Source: Clostridia bacterium (GTDB taxonomy: Bacteria; Bacillota; Clostridia; Peptostreptococcales; Anaerovoracaceae). From it: a stretch of DNA of 64,000 nt. The notes beneath the pieces were generated by a model. The model did no database searches and was not told the DNA's origin. It worked only from the letters and a program-made list of their open reading frames with translations. The position numbers and the translations under genes are program-made. The stretch spans positions 25,807 through 89,806 of the forward strand of contig CAJTER010000016.1 of NCBI GenBank assembly GCA_910575405.1, written 5' to 3'. Below are positions 1-8,567 of this stretch, in pieces. Position 1 is the stretch's first letter; each line of letters opens with the position of its first letter.

Positions 1-180
1 GCTGGGATCCCTTATGTCCCGGCATGTGAAAGGACACGGGCCGGGCGGCTGCGTGGTTTAGTAAAAAGTCTGCTGTTGTTTCCACTCTATCTGGGGCCTT
101 TGGCCCTGTTTGTTGATTCATATGTAGAGTCTCCCTTTCTGAAAGTTATCTTTTATTATATCGTGTTTGTGGTAAAATGA
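1..180 (+). CDS. C-terminal end of a probable membrane protein (cut by window edge)
   Basis: Frame 1 is open from the first base to a TGA at 178-180, giving 59 residues. The start lies outside the window. The peptide has a basic stretch (TRAGRLRG) followed by a long hydrophobic run (SLLLFPLYLGPLALFV) and ends with another hydrophobic segment, so it resembles the last one or two membrane helices of an integral membrane protein. I do not recognise the family. It runs the same way as the CCA-adding enzyme, which begins 24 bases after its stop, so they may share a transcript. Confidence 0.45.
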   Translation, partial: AGIPYVPACERTRAGRLRGLVKSLLLFPLYLGPLALFVDSYVESPFLKVIFYYIVFVVK

Positions 181-203
181 AAAGAAAAAGGAGGTCCCTG
201 ATT

Positions 204-1532
204 ATGATAAAACTGCCGCCTGCGGTAACGACTCTGCTGCGCCGTCTGGAAACGTCCGGATACGAAGCTTTCGTGGTTGGAGGCTGTGTGCGGGATTGTC
301 TGCTGGGAAAGGAGCCGGCGGACTGGGATATCTGCACCAGCGCGAGGCCTTGTGAGCTGAAGGCCTGTTTTTCTAATTTTCGCGTGATTGAGACCGGGCT
401 GAAGCATGGGACTCTTACGGTTTTGCTTGAGGGACAGCCCTTTGAGATTACGACTTACCGCATTGACGGCTCTTATTCCGATGGGCGGCATCCGGATCAG
501 GTCTGTTTTACGCCGCTTTTGACCGAGGATCTGCGTCGCCGGGATTTTACTATCAACGCCATGGCCTATCATCCGTCTATTGGTGTAGTGGATCCCTTTG
601 GCGGACAGGAGGATCTGGCAAAGGGGATCATTCGCTGTGTGGGCGCTGCGGAAAAGCGGTTTTCTGAGGACGGCCTGCGGATCATGCGGGCGCTGCGGTT
701 TTCTTCCCGCTTTGGCTTTGCGATTGAGGAAAAAACAGCAGGCGCCCTTCATTCCTGCGCCCAGCTTTTGCAGCGGGTATCGGCTGAGCGGATTCGCACA
801 GAGTTCGACAAACTCCTTGCGGGAAAGGGGGCCAGAAAGGTTCTCGGAGCGTACCGGGATATCATCGCCTGCTTTATTCCCCAAATCCGGCCCATGTTTG
901 ATCTGGATCAGAAAAACCCCTATCACGTTTACACGGTGTGGGATCATACGCTTCATGCGGTTTCTCACATCCAAAATACACCGGTTCTAAAGCTGGCGGC
1001 CTTTTTCCACGATATAGGAAAGCCGGGGAGCATGACAGTGGGTGAAGATGACTGCGGCCACTTTTACAAGCATGAGGTTCTCAGTGAAACCCTGGCGGAG
1101 CAGGCCATGCTCCGGCTCAAGTACGACAATCGCACCAGGGAACAGGTAAAGCTTTTGGTGCGAAATCACAGCACGGTCTTCCGCCAGTCGGAGAAGCAGG
1201 CAAGAAAGCTCCTTGCCAGGATGGGGGAGGAAAATCTGCGGCTTTTGATGGAGCTTGAGCGGGCGGATGTAAAGAGCCAGAATCCCATCTACACGGAGGA
1301 GCGGGTTTTGAATATCGACGCCTTTGGGACGCTGCTGGATGATGTTCTGGCAGCGAAGCAGTGTTTTTCTCTGCGCCAGCTGGCTGTAAAGGGCGGGGAT
1401 CTGCTGGAACTGGGGATTCCTCAGGGGCCGGAGGTTGGGAAGATTCTCAAGACCTTGTTTGAACAGGTGCTGGAGGGGCGGCTGCCCAATGAATATGATG
1501 CACTCCTTATGGAAGTCAAAAAACTCATTTAA
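204..1532 (+). CDS. cca: CCA tRNA nucleotidyltransferase with HD domain
   Basis: Adds or repairs the 3' CCA of tRNAs from CTP and ATP in the cytoplasm. The 442-residue product has the class II nucleotidyltransferase head: VGGCVRD at 25-31, then the metal-binding pair D40 and D42 in DWDICT, then the RRRDFTINAMAY segment and the RIMRALRFSSRFGF arginine-rich neck. A C-terminal HD-type domain follows (FHDIGKPG near 270), the layout of many bacterial CCA enzymes. I chose ATG 204 because AAAAAGGAGG lies 9 bases upstream; an upstream in-frame ATG at 177 lacks a ribosome site. An intrinsic terminator starts at the stop codon. A poly(A) polymerase is the related alternative, less likely in this lineage. 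Confidence 0.93.
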   Translation: MIKLPPAVTTLLRRLETSGYEAFVVGGCVRDCLLGKEPADWDICTSARPCELKACFSNFRVIETGLKHGTLTVLLEGQPFEITTYRIDGSYSDGRHPDQVCFTPLLTEDLRRRDFTINAMAYHPSIGVVDPFGGQEDLAKGIIRCVGAAEKRFSEDGLRIMRALRFSSRFGFAIEEKTAGALHSCAQLLQRVSAERIRTEFDKLLAGKGARKVLGAYRDIIACFIPQIRPMFDLDQKNPYHVYTVWDHTLHAVSHIQNTPVLKLAAFFHDIGKPGSMTVGEDDCGHFYKHEVLSETLAEQAMLRLKYDNRTREQVKLLVRNHSTVFRQSEKQARKLLARMGEENLRLLMELERADVKSQNPIYTEERVLNIDAFGTLLDDVLAAKQCFSLRQLAVKGGDLLELGIPQGPEVGKILKTLFEQVLEGRLPNEYDALLMEVKKLI

Positions 1533-1580
1533 AAAGGGCTCTGCCGATTCCTGTGAACGGTTTACGGCAAGCGCCCTTTT
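1532..1580 (+). terminator. Intrinsic terminator after cca
   Basis: AAAAGGGC (1532-1539) pairs with GCCCTTTT (1573-1580), and TGCCG/CGGCA add an inner stem. The A-rich left arm makes it usable from both strands, and the convergent DHHW gene ends at 1633. Confidence 0.75.
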
Positions 1581-1632
1581 AGAACTGCTGTATTTGATAT
1601 TTATAAGATAATAGATCGGCGCTCCTTCTGCT

Positions 1633-3735
1633 CTACTGAATGGCCGTGCTCCCGTCTGAATAATAAATGATGTAATAGAAGTTTCCGCTTCCATCGCAGT
1701 CATATACTTTTTCTCTGCGCACAACCCGTTTGCCTGCCGGCTTGCTCTGGGAACTTCCCCCTGAGGACGGCTTTGCCGCCGCATCACGCTGGGCTGCTGC
1801 CTGCGCCGCTTCTGCTTCTTTTCTCGCCTTCTCTGCTTCTGCGGCTCTGCGTGCTTCCTCTTCCTCCCGTTTTACACGAGCTTTGACGGCTTTGTGATTG
1901 TTCTTGATTTTTCCAGTTTTCTCATTCTGGTAATAAATATATGCGTATTTCTTGCCCTTCTGGTGCAGCTCTAAGAATTTCACATGAGAAAGAGGCATAT
2001 CCTTGAAAATGCCTTCAGAGCCATCGCTGTACACGGCCTTTATCCAGAGCTTCCCCTTTTTTCCGTAATGTAACAGAAACTCTTGATCATCCCGCAGCTT
2101 CTCGCCCTTTTTCAGGAGGTTCTTTTCAAAATCATTTGAGCCCTCCTCCGCTGTGTACAGCTTTTTGATGGTTTTTCCGCTCCGGTTGAAGATATGATAG
2201 CAGACCGTTTTGGCGGACTTCTTTCCCAACTCTGTATAGCCCTTTTCCTCCGTTACAATCGGTTCCTTTTTTTGCAGCTCACAGGCCTGGGCTGATTTCT
2301 TTGCCGCAGACACCTGATAACGGCCCAGAACTTTCGTTTCTTCTCCGGCAATACCGGCAGCCTCATCTGTAGCTTTGCTGGATCCGGTAATGGCCACGAC
2401 CTCGGCTGTAACGCTGCTGGAATCCATCCTTTCTTCTGGGAGATACAGCCGGTAGCCGTAGTCGTTCCCCCCTTCGATGGACATGGGGGAGGCTTCATAG
2501 GAGAACCGATGATCCAGGCGCACGAAAATCCTGGTATCCAGATCTGTCAGGGCTTTATCAATGGCGCCCTCCAGAGTCACATAGCTGCCTGAAGGCTCTC
2601 CTACGGTTAGGGTCGTATCGTTTTCACCCGTTTCATAGCCCTGATCCAGGAGCTTTGGAGGCTGCTCCAGAACAGCCGGGTTCTGCGCCAGATTTTTCAA
2701 AAAACGCTCCGCCCGTTCCACTACCACCATATCCGCCTTCAGCTCTTTGCAGTCGCCGGACAGATAATAGGGCTCTGCCCTTGAAAACTTGGCTTTTTCA
2801 AAGGCCTCTGCCATAAAGGGAACCAGGGCGTTGCCAAAGGAGTCCCGGTACATGAGAAGGTTCTCTTTGCTGCCCTTGTTTTCCGTATCAATCAGGGGAT
2901 CGAAGGTGCTTTCTACCTTATTTTCGTAAGTGTAGGAAAAATCTTTGTCGTAATAAATCTCCTCTTCTGGCTTCGGAGCGCCAGGGTGGAGCATTTCCTC
3001 CAGATCCCCGGTAAAATCTTTTTTTGTCTGATAGGACATATCCTGATAATCCTCATGCTCCTTGTTCAGGGCCTGCAGGATCTTGTCATATGCCATGGCT
3101 GCGCCTTGGTTATTCCAGTGGGAATCGGTTTTGTGGTACAAAACCCGGTCATCGCCCTCAAAGAGGGAGAACAGATCCACGTAATGAACGCCGGCTTTTT
3201 CCAGATAGGGAAGCAGGTTTTCGATATTTTTTCCATCCGTATATTTTACTTTGCTGTAGTAGGGCATATTCTGGGGATAAAGGGAATTTTTGTTAGGAGC
3301 AACGGTAAAGACAAAGCTTCCTCCCTGCCGCTGGGTCTCTTCCTGCATCATCCGCACATTGGCAGCCACATTATAAAGAGCCCTTGGGGACAAAAGATTG
3401 ACGCCCTGGTAGTCGTCCAGGGAATCGGCGTAATAGAGCCAGCCGTTTTTTCCTACAATGACCTGATCGTTTGCCGACACCCCCAGTAAATCTCTGGAAA
3501 TCCGGGTATTGGCTGATATCAGCATATCACGAAATGCCATTTTCTGCTCAAAATAATCTCCCGCATCCTTCAAAAAAGAAGGATTCAGCTTTCCCTCTTC
3601 CTGCAGCAGAGGAGCTTTTGCCTGCTCCTCGTTTCCTATGGGCTCACCGCTCTGCCCGAACACAAGCCCGTAAAAGGGAAGGGCCATGATCCCGAGAACC
3701 AGCACCGTATATGCAATTAACAGTTTCTTTTTCAT
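1633..3735 (-). CDS. DHHW/AlgX-type SGNH-like surface protein, partner of MBOAT acyltransferase
   Basis: A 700-residue protein with an N-terminal membrane anchor or signal (KKKLLIAYTVLVLGIMALPF). The N-terminal half matches the AlgX/AlgJ/DHHW fold: a KTDSHWNNQGAAM segment with the DSHW motif and, later, a YRDSFGNALVPF segment carrying the SGNH-like serine. These proteins work outside the membrane beside an MBOAT acyltransferase to O-acetylate a surface polymer, and the MBOAT gene lies just upstream in the same direction. The C-terminal 330 residues are not typical of the family and contain a charged Ala/Glu/Lys coiled-coil-like stretch and a YDCDGSGNFYYIIYY ending. The start at 3735 is set by AGAGGA 5 bases ahead; an in-frame ATG at 3798 lies upstream of the leader hairpins. 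Confidence 0.8.
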   Translation of the reverse strand: MKKKLLIAYTVLVLGIMALPFYGLVFGQSGEPIGNEEQAKAPLLQEEGKLNPSFLKDAGDYFEQKMAFRDMLISANTRISRDLLGVSANDQVIVGKNGWLYYADSLDDYQGVNLLSPRALYNVAANVRMMQEETQRQGGSFVFTVAPNKNSLYPQNMPYYSKVKYTDGKNIENLLPYLEKAGVHYVDLFSLFEGDDRVLYHKTDSHWNNQGAAMAYDKILQALNKEHEDYQDMSYQTKKDFTGDLEEMLHPGAPKPEEEIYYDKDFSYTYENKVESTFDPLIDTENKGSKENLLMYRDSFGNALVPFMAEAFEKAKFSRAEPYYLSGDCKELKADMVVVERAERFLKNLAQNPAVLEQPPKLLDQGYETGENDTTLTVGEPSGSYVTLEGAIDKALTDLDTRIFVRLDHRFSYEASPMSIEGGNDYGYRLYLPEERMDSSSVTAEVVAITGSSKATDEAAGIAGEETKVLGRYQVSAAKKSAQACELQKKEPIVTEEKGYTELGKKSAKTVCYHIFNRSGKTIKKLYTAEEGSNDFEKNLLKKGEKLRDDQEFLLHYGKKGKLWIKAVYSDGSEGIFKDMPLSHVKFLELHQKGKKYAYIYYQNEKTGKIKNNHKAVKARVKREEEEARRAAEAEKARKEAEAAQAAAQRDAAAKPSSGGSSQSKPAGKRVVRREKVYDCDGSGNFYYIIYYSDGSTAIQ

Positions 3736-3740
3736 AGTGT

Positions 3741-3800
3741 CCTCTTTCCTGACGCATTTTAATGCGTCGCTCAGGTAGATTTGAACGTCCTCGTTCAAAC
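3741..3800 (-). promoter_or_regulatory. Two-hairpin leader element, copy A
   Basis: Directly before the ribosome site of the DHHW gene lie two perfect hairpins: GACGCATTTTAATGCGTC (3751-3768) and TTTGAACG-TCCT-CGTTCAAA (3780-3799, plus-strand reading), joined by GCTCAGGTAGA. The same arrangement recurs at 5841-5900 and 31266-31330, always next to a start codon. It could be a cis-acting RNA or a small extragenic repeat; the function is unknown. Confidence 0.5.
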
Positions 3801-3806
3801 TGTCTC

Positions 3807-5198
3807 CTAAAATCGGAAGTAAATGAACGGGTTATAGCTGTTTGAGGCAAGGCTCATCATGCACAGAACCAGCAGGAGAATGCTGATAACATAAGAAGCT
3901 CCCTGATAGCCTTTGGTTTTCTCCACCCCTTTGCACACAGGCATGGCAAAGAGCACTGCTGCCGCGAACATGACCAGTACCATAGGGGTCAGATTGGAAA
4001 GAGCAAAATTCATGGCTGCTGCCTCATAGTGAAAGCCGGTAAACATTTCTTTTACAAAGAAAAAACCCTGAGACAAGGTTTCTGCCCGGAAAAAGACAAA
4101 GCCCACGCAGACCACCAGTACCGTATAAATATGCTTTACAATGGAAAGAATCCAGGATCTCTTTTCACATTTGGGAAGATACTGTTCCAGCATTAAAAAG
4201 AATCCGTGATACAGGCCCCAGAAGACAAAGGTCAGATTTGCGCCATGCCACAGACCAGTGCAGAAAAAGACGATGATCTTGTTGATGGAAGTCCGGAACA
4301 TTCCTTTGCGATTTCCTCCTAATGGGATATACAGGTATTCCCGGAACCAGCCCGAGAGGGATATGTGCCACCTTCTCCAAAATTCCTGAATGCTCTGCGA
4401 AATGTACGGATAATTGAAATTTTCTTTGATGCGAAAGCCAAACATCCGCCCCATCCCGATTGCCATATCGCTGTATCCGCTGAAATCAAAATAAATCTGC
4501 ATCATATAGGCCAGAGCCCCGATCCAGCAGACCGCAGAATTTGTCAGCGCCAGATCAGCCGCAAAGATGCTGTCTGCCACACCTGCCATGGTATTGGCAA
4601 TGAGAACCTTTTTAGCCAGGCCGGCAGAAAATCTCCGCAGTCCGGAAGCCACGCCCTCCGCTGTCACGTTTCTGCCTGCAAGCTGTAGATGAATATCGTG
4701 GTATTTTACAATCGGCCCTGCGATGAGCTGTGGGAAAAAAGATATGTAAAGCATGATGTTTGCAAGGCTTCTCTCCCGGGCCACAGTTCCTCGGTACACG
4801 TCGATGACATAGGAAAGGGCCTGGAAGGTAAAAAAGGAAATCCCGATTGGCAGGGAAATCTGCGGAAAGGGAATGTTAAAGCCCCAGCTTTCATTTATGA
4901 AGCCAATAAGAGGGCTGGCATATTTGAAAACTGCCAGCACCCCTAAATTCACAACTACTGCTGCGATAACACCTGTTTTTTTATGATTTGACTCACCTCC
5001 CACCCACAGGCCGAACAGATAGTTCAGCAGGATGGAGATGAGCATGAGAATAATATAGACCGGCTCGCCGTACGCGTAAAACAGGAGACTTGCCAAGATC
5101 AGCAGCCCGTTTCGAGCTTTCAGGCCGGGAATCAGGGTATGAGCCAGAAACACCACCGGTAAAAAAACGCACAAAAAGACGCTTGAGCTAAAAACCAT
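3807..5198 (-). CDS. MBOAT family membrane O-acyltransferase (AlgI/DltB-like)
   Basis: A polytopic membrane protein of 463 residues with about ten hydrophobic segments. The MBOAT signature is clear: QLIAGPIVKYHD, then YFDFSGYSDMAIG, then FWRRWHISLSGWFREYLYIPLGG, and the catalytic histidine region FCTGLWHGANLTFVFWGLYHG. Such enzymes move acyl groups across the membrane onto cell-surface polymers, usually with a DHHW/AlgX-like extracytoplasmic partner, which here is the next gene downstream. GAAGGAG lies 6 bases before ATG 5198. The stop of the upstream transglutaminase-like gene is only 22 bases away, so co-transcription is likely. The acceptor polymer cannot be read from sequence. Confidence 0.9.
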   Translation of the reverse strand: MVFSSSVFLCVFLPVVFLAHTLIPGLKARNGLLILASLLFYAYGEPVYIILMLISILLNYLFGLWVGGESNHKKTGVIAAVVVNLGVLAVFKYASPLIGFINESWGFNIPFPQISLPIGISFFTFQALSYVIDVYRGTVARERSLANIMLYISFFPQLIAGPIVKYHDIHLQLAGRNVTAEGVASGLRRFSAGLAKKVLIANTMAGVADSIFAADLALTNSAVCWIGALAYMMQIYFDFSGYSDMAIGMGRMFGFRIKENFNYPYISQSIQEFWRRWHISLSGWFREYLYIPLGGNRKGMFRTSINKIIVFFCTGLWHGANLTFVFWGLYHGFFLMLEQYLPKCEKRSWILSIVKHIYTVLVVCVGFVFFRAETLSQGFFFVKEMFTGFHYEAAAMNFALSNLTPMVLVMFAAAVLFAMPVCKGVEKTKGYQGASYVISILLLVLCMMSLASNSYNPFIYFRF

Positions 5199-5220
5199 TA
5201 TCTGCTCCTTCGCTGGTACT

Positions 5221-5826
5221 CTAAAGTTTTATAGTTGTATATTTTACTTTCTTGAACTTGTTGTAGGTCTTCTTCAGCTTGCTGCGTTCCTTGAGGAAAT
5301 ATTTTCCGGAGGAATCTTCTGCAAATTTGTCCATATTCGGATCACAGATAAACCATTTCTTGCCGATTTTAAGCTCTACCCAGGAGTGATCCTGCAGCTT
5401 TCCGGAGAAGCCGTTTGTTTTTCCTATGGCAACGCGAACTTTATAGCCTGTGGCTTTTTGAGCCAGGAACGCATAGGCTGCCGCAAAATGATAACAGCTG
5501 CCCTTTTTCTTTTTGTACATTTCCATAGCAAAGGTCTTTTCCCAGCCCTTGCTGCCTGCTGCCTTTGTGGGGCGGCCGTACTTGTAGTTTTTTTCCACAT
5601 AAGTAAACAGCTTTTCCAGCTTTTCCTCTTTTGTGTCCTTTTTGTTCACTTTCTTGTTTACAATCTGCGTTACCTTTTTCTTCAGAGCCTTGTCGGATGA
5701 AGATGCCGCTGATGCGGTTACTGTCCCTACCTGCAAAATAGTACAGAGCATGAGACATACGGCAACCAGCAGCGTGCAGCTTTTCTTTGCAATTGTTTTT
5801 CCGTTTTCAACATTCATCAGTTTCAT
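5221..5826 (-). CDS. Secreted transglutaminase-like domain protein
   Basis: A 201-residue exported protein with a signal peptide (hydrophobic 18-38, then ASAAS). The mature part is a transglutaminase/protease-like core with the triad order Cys-His-Asp: C111 in KKGSCYHFAAAYAFL, H147 in DHSWVE and D162 in CDPNMD. It is very lysine-rich and basic, consistent with contact with wall polymers. It belongs to the minus-strand surface cluster together with 6668-7513, which has the same domain. AAGGGG precedes ATG 5826 by 5 bases. A wall-crosslinking or peptidase role is possible; the substrate is unknown. Confidence 0.8.
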   Translation of the reverse strand: MKLMNVENGKTIAKKSCTLLVAVCLMLCTILQVGTVTASAASSSDKALKKKVTQIVNKKVNKKDTKEEKLEKLFTYVEKNYKYGRPTKAAGSKGWEKTFAMEMYKKKKGSCYHFAAAYAFLAQKATGYKVRVAIGKTNGFSGKLQDHSWVELKIGKKWFICDPNMDKFAEDSSGKYFLKERSKLKKTYNKFKKVKYTTIKL

Positions 5827-5840
5827 AGTTTCCCCTTTCT

Positions 5841-5900
5841 CGACGCACTCTGGTGTACTGGTGCGTCATGCAAATAGATTAGCCAGTTAGAAGGTTTCAT
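5841..5900 (-). promoter_or_regulatory. Two-hairpin leader element, copy B
   Basis: GACGCAC (5842-5848) pairs with GTGCGTC (5861-5867) around a 12-base loop, immediately upstream of the AAGGGG ribosome site. The linker CATGCAAATAGATT matches copies A and C; the second hairpin is weak here. Function unknown. Confidence 0.4.
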
Positions 5901-6613
5901 TAACCCTCCACGCCCATATAGATTTCCTTCCCGCGCTTTGGCTTAAAGGTATATACTTTAAAATTTTTGTAGGTCCAGACTCCGTCTTTGCCATCCCCGT
6001 AACAGCTGGAATAGTATTTTTTCTTTTGCGGGTTTCCGATGAGCTTTTTCAGGGCTGAAATATCCTTTTCGTATTTGGCGGCTTTCTGAAGCTTTTTTGT
6101 CTTTGATTTGTTATATACGCCGGAAGAGCTGAAGGCATAAAACTTTCCGCTTATCACCTGGGTGCCTGCAAGCCGTTTCCCGGTCTTGTCAAAATAATAT
6201 TTTTTGTCCTTTGCCCAGCCCTTAGCGGCTGTTCCCTGCGGGTTCACCTGGTATTTTACTTTGCCGATGGTTACGACTTTTTTCCCCTCAGGCTGAAAGA
6301 GCTGTCCGTTCTTGTCAAATATATAATATTTGCTTCCAATTTTATAGCTGAGGGTTGCTGCCGCTCCGTCTGCTTTAAAGTAGTATTTTTTCTGCTCAAT
6401 GGTTCTCCACGCTTTTTTGACAAGCGTTCCATTTTCATAGCAGTGATAGACGCCGTTTTCTTTTTTCAGGATCTGCTCCATCTGCGGCTCAGAAGGGGCT
6501 GCCGGGTTTTCCGGCTCAGTCGTCTCAGCTGCGCTGCAGGGAACTGCCATGCACAGGAATACCATCAGGATGCAGAAAATGCTGCAGAGCCACTGTTTTG
6601 CTGTTCGTTTCAT
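5900..6613 (-). CDS. Secreted protein with wall/choline-binding-type repeats
   Basis: A 237-residue exported protein: signal peptide 1-28 ending CSAA, then a run of aromatic-glycine repeats of the cell-wall-binding type (for example KKYYFKADGAA, KYYIFDKNGQLF, KKYYFDKTGKRL, KFYAFSSSGVY). The last 70 residues are lysine-rich and end with KNFKVYTFKPKRGKEIYMGVEG; I do not recognise this part. The repeats suggest binding to teichoic acid or another wall polymer outside the cell. GAGGAG sits 6 bases before ATG 6613. It lies between two transglutaminase-like genes in one direction, so the three probably act at the same surface. Confidence 0.75.
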   Translation of the reverse strand: MKRTAKQWLCSIFCILMVFLCMAVPCSAAETTEPENPAAPSEPQMEQILKKENGVYHCYENGTLVKKAWRTIEQKKYYFKADGAAATLSYKIGSKYYIFDKNGQLFQPEGKKVVTIGKVKYQVNPQGTAAKGWAKDKKYYFDKTGKRLAGTQVISGKFYAFSSSGVYNKSKTKKLQKAAKYEKDISALKKLIGNPQKKKYYSSCYGDGKDGVWTYKNFKVYTFKPKRGKEIYMGVEG

Positions 6614-6667
6614 AAATTTCTCCTCATATTTATTGTACTTTTTTATTAACTAGCTTCTGTTTGGCGT

Positions 6668-7513
6668 TTAAATCTTAACTCTGAGAACCGGATGAAGCCG
6701 GTACACTCCATACTTAACGCCGTAATGATTTTTATAGCTCTTTGCCTCCGCAAATAGCGGATCGTAAACCCTTCCATTAATTTCCGTCCACGAATGGCCT
6801 CGTTTGTCCTCCTTGCTGTCGCAGCAAATATAGACGTTCTTATAGCCAATAGCCTTTGCAAGATATCCAAAAGCCGCTGCATCGGAGTGGCAATCACCTC
6901 CGCCGCCTTTGAAATGGTCGTTGGCGTAGACTGCCGGCCACCCCTTTTTGTTTTTAAAGGGCCGTCTCATGCGGTAGTGTTTTTTGATTACCCATTTAAA
7001 ACAAGTCTCCAGCTTTTCCTTTTTGCTCATCTTGGGCTTTGTAATTTTAGCGGCAATCTTTTTTGCTCTCTGAAGGGTTACAAAATCGTTTTTGGCTACC
7101 TTTCCCATCTTTTTTCCGTTTGCGTAAAAATAGACTTTTCCGGTTTTGTATGCCTCTACAATGCCTTTAGCCGTAAGATAATAGGTGGTTTTTCCCGCAC
7201 GGACTGTTCCTCTCTGCAGAACTCCCTCCGCATCAAAGTAATAGTAGAATTTGCCGATCTGCACGCTTCCCGTGGCTGTCTGGCCGTCTATGTAATATTT
7301 TTTGCAGCCTTTTTCCCTGTGCCAGCCATTCCGCGTTTCTTCCTTTTGCTGGTCTTCTTCCAGAGGCCCGGCGGGCGCTCCCCTCGGGGTTTGGCTTTGC
7401 GCAGTCTCCAGCTCTGCCGCATAGGCGCTGCGCTGCGGCAGGATGCAGCTCGCGAACAAAAGCAGCAGGATGCTGATGGCCACTGCTCTGGTCTTTACCG
7501 ATGTTCCCATCAT
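6668..7513 (-). CDS. Secreted transglutaminase-like protein with wall-binding repeats
   Basis: A 281-residue exported protein. A signal peptide (1-32) is followed by aromatic-glycine wall-binding repeats at about 62-140 (KKYYIDGQTA, FYYYFDAEGVLQ, TTYYLTAKG, VYFYANGKKM), then a transglutaminase-like domain with C208 in GGGGDCHSDAAAFGYL, H240 in RGHSWTE and D251 in VYDPLF. Binding module plus catalytic module suggests an enzyme held on the wall. It is the first gene of the surface cluster; a good sigma-70 promoter lies at 7593-7621 and AAGAGG lies 8 bases before ATG 7513 (a second ATG follows at once). Confidence 0.8.
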   Translation of the reverse strand: MMGTSVKTRAVAISILLLLFASCILPQRSAYAAELETAQSQTPRGAPAGPLEEDQQKEETRNGWHREKGCKKYYIDGQTATGSVQIGKFYYYFDAEGVLQRGTVRAGKTTYYLTAKGIVEAYKTGKVYFYANGKKMGKVAKNDFVTLQRAKKIAAKITKPKMSKKEKLETCFKWVIKKHYRMRRPFKNKKGWPAVYANDHFKGGGGDCHSDAAAFGYLAKAIGYKNVYICCDSKEDKRGHSWTEINGRVYDPLFAEAKSYKNHYGVKYGVYRLHPVLRVKI

Positions 7514-7592
7514 TTTAAATACCTCTTCATCTTCATTGCGTTTTCTTTACAATGTCCTCTGCATATCTTCTTGCAGGCCCTTTTATAGCTTT

Positions 7593-7621
7593 ATTATACA
7601 AAGAAATGCTATCCGATTCAA
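7593..7621 (-). promoter_or_regulatory. Sigma-70 type promoter of the surface cluster
   Basis: On the minus strand TTGAAT (7621-7616), a 17-base spacer and TATAAT (7598-7593), about 80 bases before the start of the wall-binding transglutaminase-like gene. Confidence 0.7.
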
Positions 7622-7639
7622 TTGTAAATCCCTCTCTTT

Positions 7640-7750
7640 TCGAAAAAACACCGCCGCATAGCGGCGCTCATTGAAGAATTGGATCTACTGCGGCTCTCAA
7701 AAAACATAAAAATGTGCCGGACTGAAAATTCCTCCTGCACATTTTTTATG
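7640..7750 (-). terminator. Tandem terminators after the acyl-CoA dehydrogenase operon
   Basis: Reading the minus strand from the crotonase stop: first AAAAATGTGC with GCACATTTTT (7749-7706) followed by a T-rich run, then CGCCGC-TAT-GCGGCG and TTTTTTC (7664-7640). Together they separate the operon from the surface-cluster promoter. Confidence 0.75.
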
Positions 7751-7778
7751 CTTTATTTATTCTGCGCTGTCTATAGCA

Positions 7779-8555
7779 TTACTTGCCCTTAAATTCTGCC
7801 GCACGTTTTTCCAGGAACGCCTGCATACCTTCCTTTTGATCCTCTGCGGCAAAGCACATGGCAAAGAGTTCATTTTCCAGAGCGATTCCCGAATCCAAAT
7901 CCATCTCCAAGCCTCTGCTTACTGCTGCCTTCGCGTACTTTACTGCCAGGGGTCCGTTTTTCAGGATGCTCCTGGCCATCTCTTCCGCCTCATCCAGCAG
8001 CGCCTCAGGGTCTGTCACTTTATTGACAAGCCCTACTTGCAGCGCTTCGTCGGCTTTCATCATCCTTCCCGTCAGGATCATCTCCATGGCCCGGGCTTTT
8101 CCAATTCGTCTTGGAAGCCTCTGGGTTCCGGAAAAGCCCGGCGTAATTCCCAGGGATACTTCCGGCTGCCCGAATTTTGCTTTTGTGCTGGCGAAGATCA
8201 TGTCACAGGCCAGCGCCAGCTCGCAGCCGCCGCCCAGGGCAAAGCCGTTTACCGCTGCAATCGTCGGTATGGGCAAAAGCTCCAATCTGCGGAAGATAGC
8301 GGATCCGTTTCTGCCCCAGTTTCGTCCGCCCTCCAGATCCAGCGCGCTCTGCGCACTGATGTCCGCGCCAGCAACGAAGGCTCTTCCTTCCCCTGTCACA
8401 ATGAGCGCTTTAATAGACTCATCCTTTTCTGCTATGTCCAGAGCCTGGCGAAGCTCCTCCAGAACCTCTGCGTCCAAGGCGTTGAGGACTTCCGGTTTGT
8501 TGATGGTTAAAAAAATTATTTCTTCTTTTTTTTCAAATTTAATGGACTGAAACAT
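7779..8555 (-). CDS. Enoyl-CoA hydratase/crotonase
   Basis: A 258-residue crotonase-fold enzyme, usual length. The oxyanion-hole segment AFVAGADISA and NGFALGGGCELALACDM with the first catalytic Glu are present, followed by FGQPEVSLGITPGFSGTQRLPR with the second Glu. This is the full hydratase pattern. It would hydrate 2-enoyl-CoA, for example crotonyl-CoA, reversibly. It is the last gene of an operon with acyl-CoA dehydrogenase, etfB and etfA, 12 bases after etfA, which fits reversal of beta-oxidation or butyrate formation. The exact acyl substrate is not readable; a crotonobetainyl-CoA hydratase role is a possible alternative. Confidence 0.9.
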   Translation of the reverse strand: MFQSIKFEKKEEIIFLTINKPEVLNALDAEVLEELRQALDIAEKDESIKALIVTGEGRAFVAGADISAQSALDLEGGRNWGRNGSAIFRRLELLPIPTIAAVNGFALGGGCELALACDMIFASTKAKFGQPEVSLGITPGFSGTQRLPRRIGKARAMEMILTGRMMKADEALQVGLVNKVTDPEALLDEAEEMARSILKNGPLAVKYAKAAVSRGLEMDLDSGIALENELFAMCFAAEDQKEGMQAFLEKRAAEFKGK

Positions 8556-8567
8556 TGTTTTCTCCTC

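Noticed and set aside
156..974. A 272-codon minus-strand frame over cca
   Set aside because: Antisense to all conserved CCA-enzyme motifs; no start signal.
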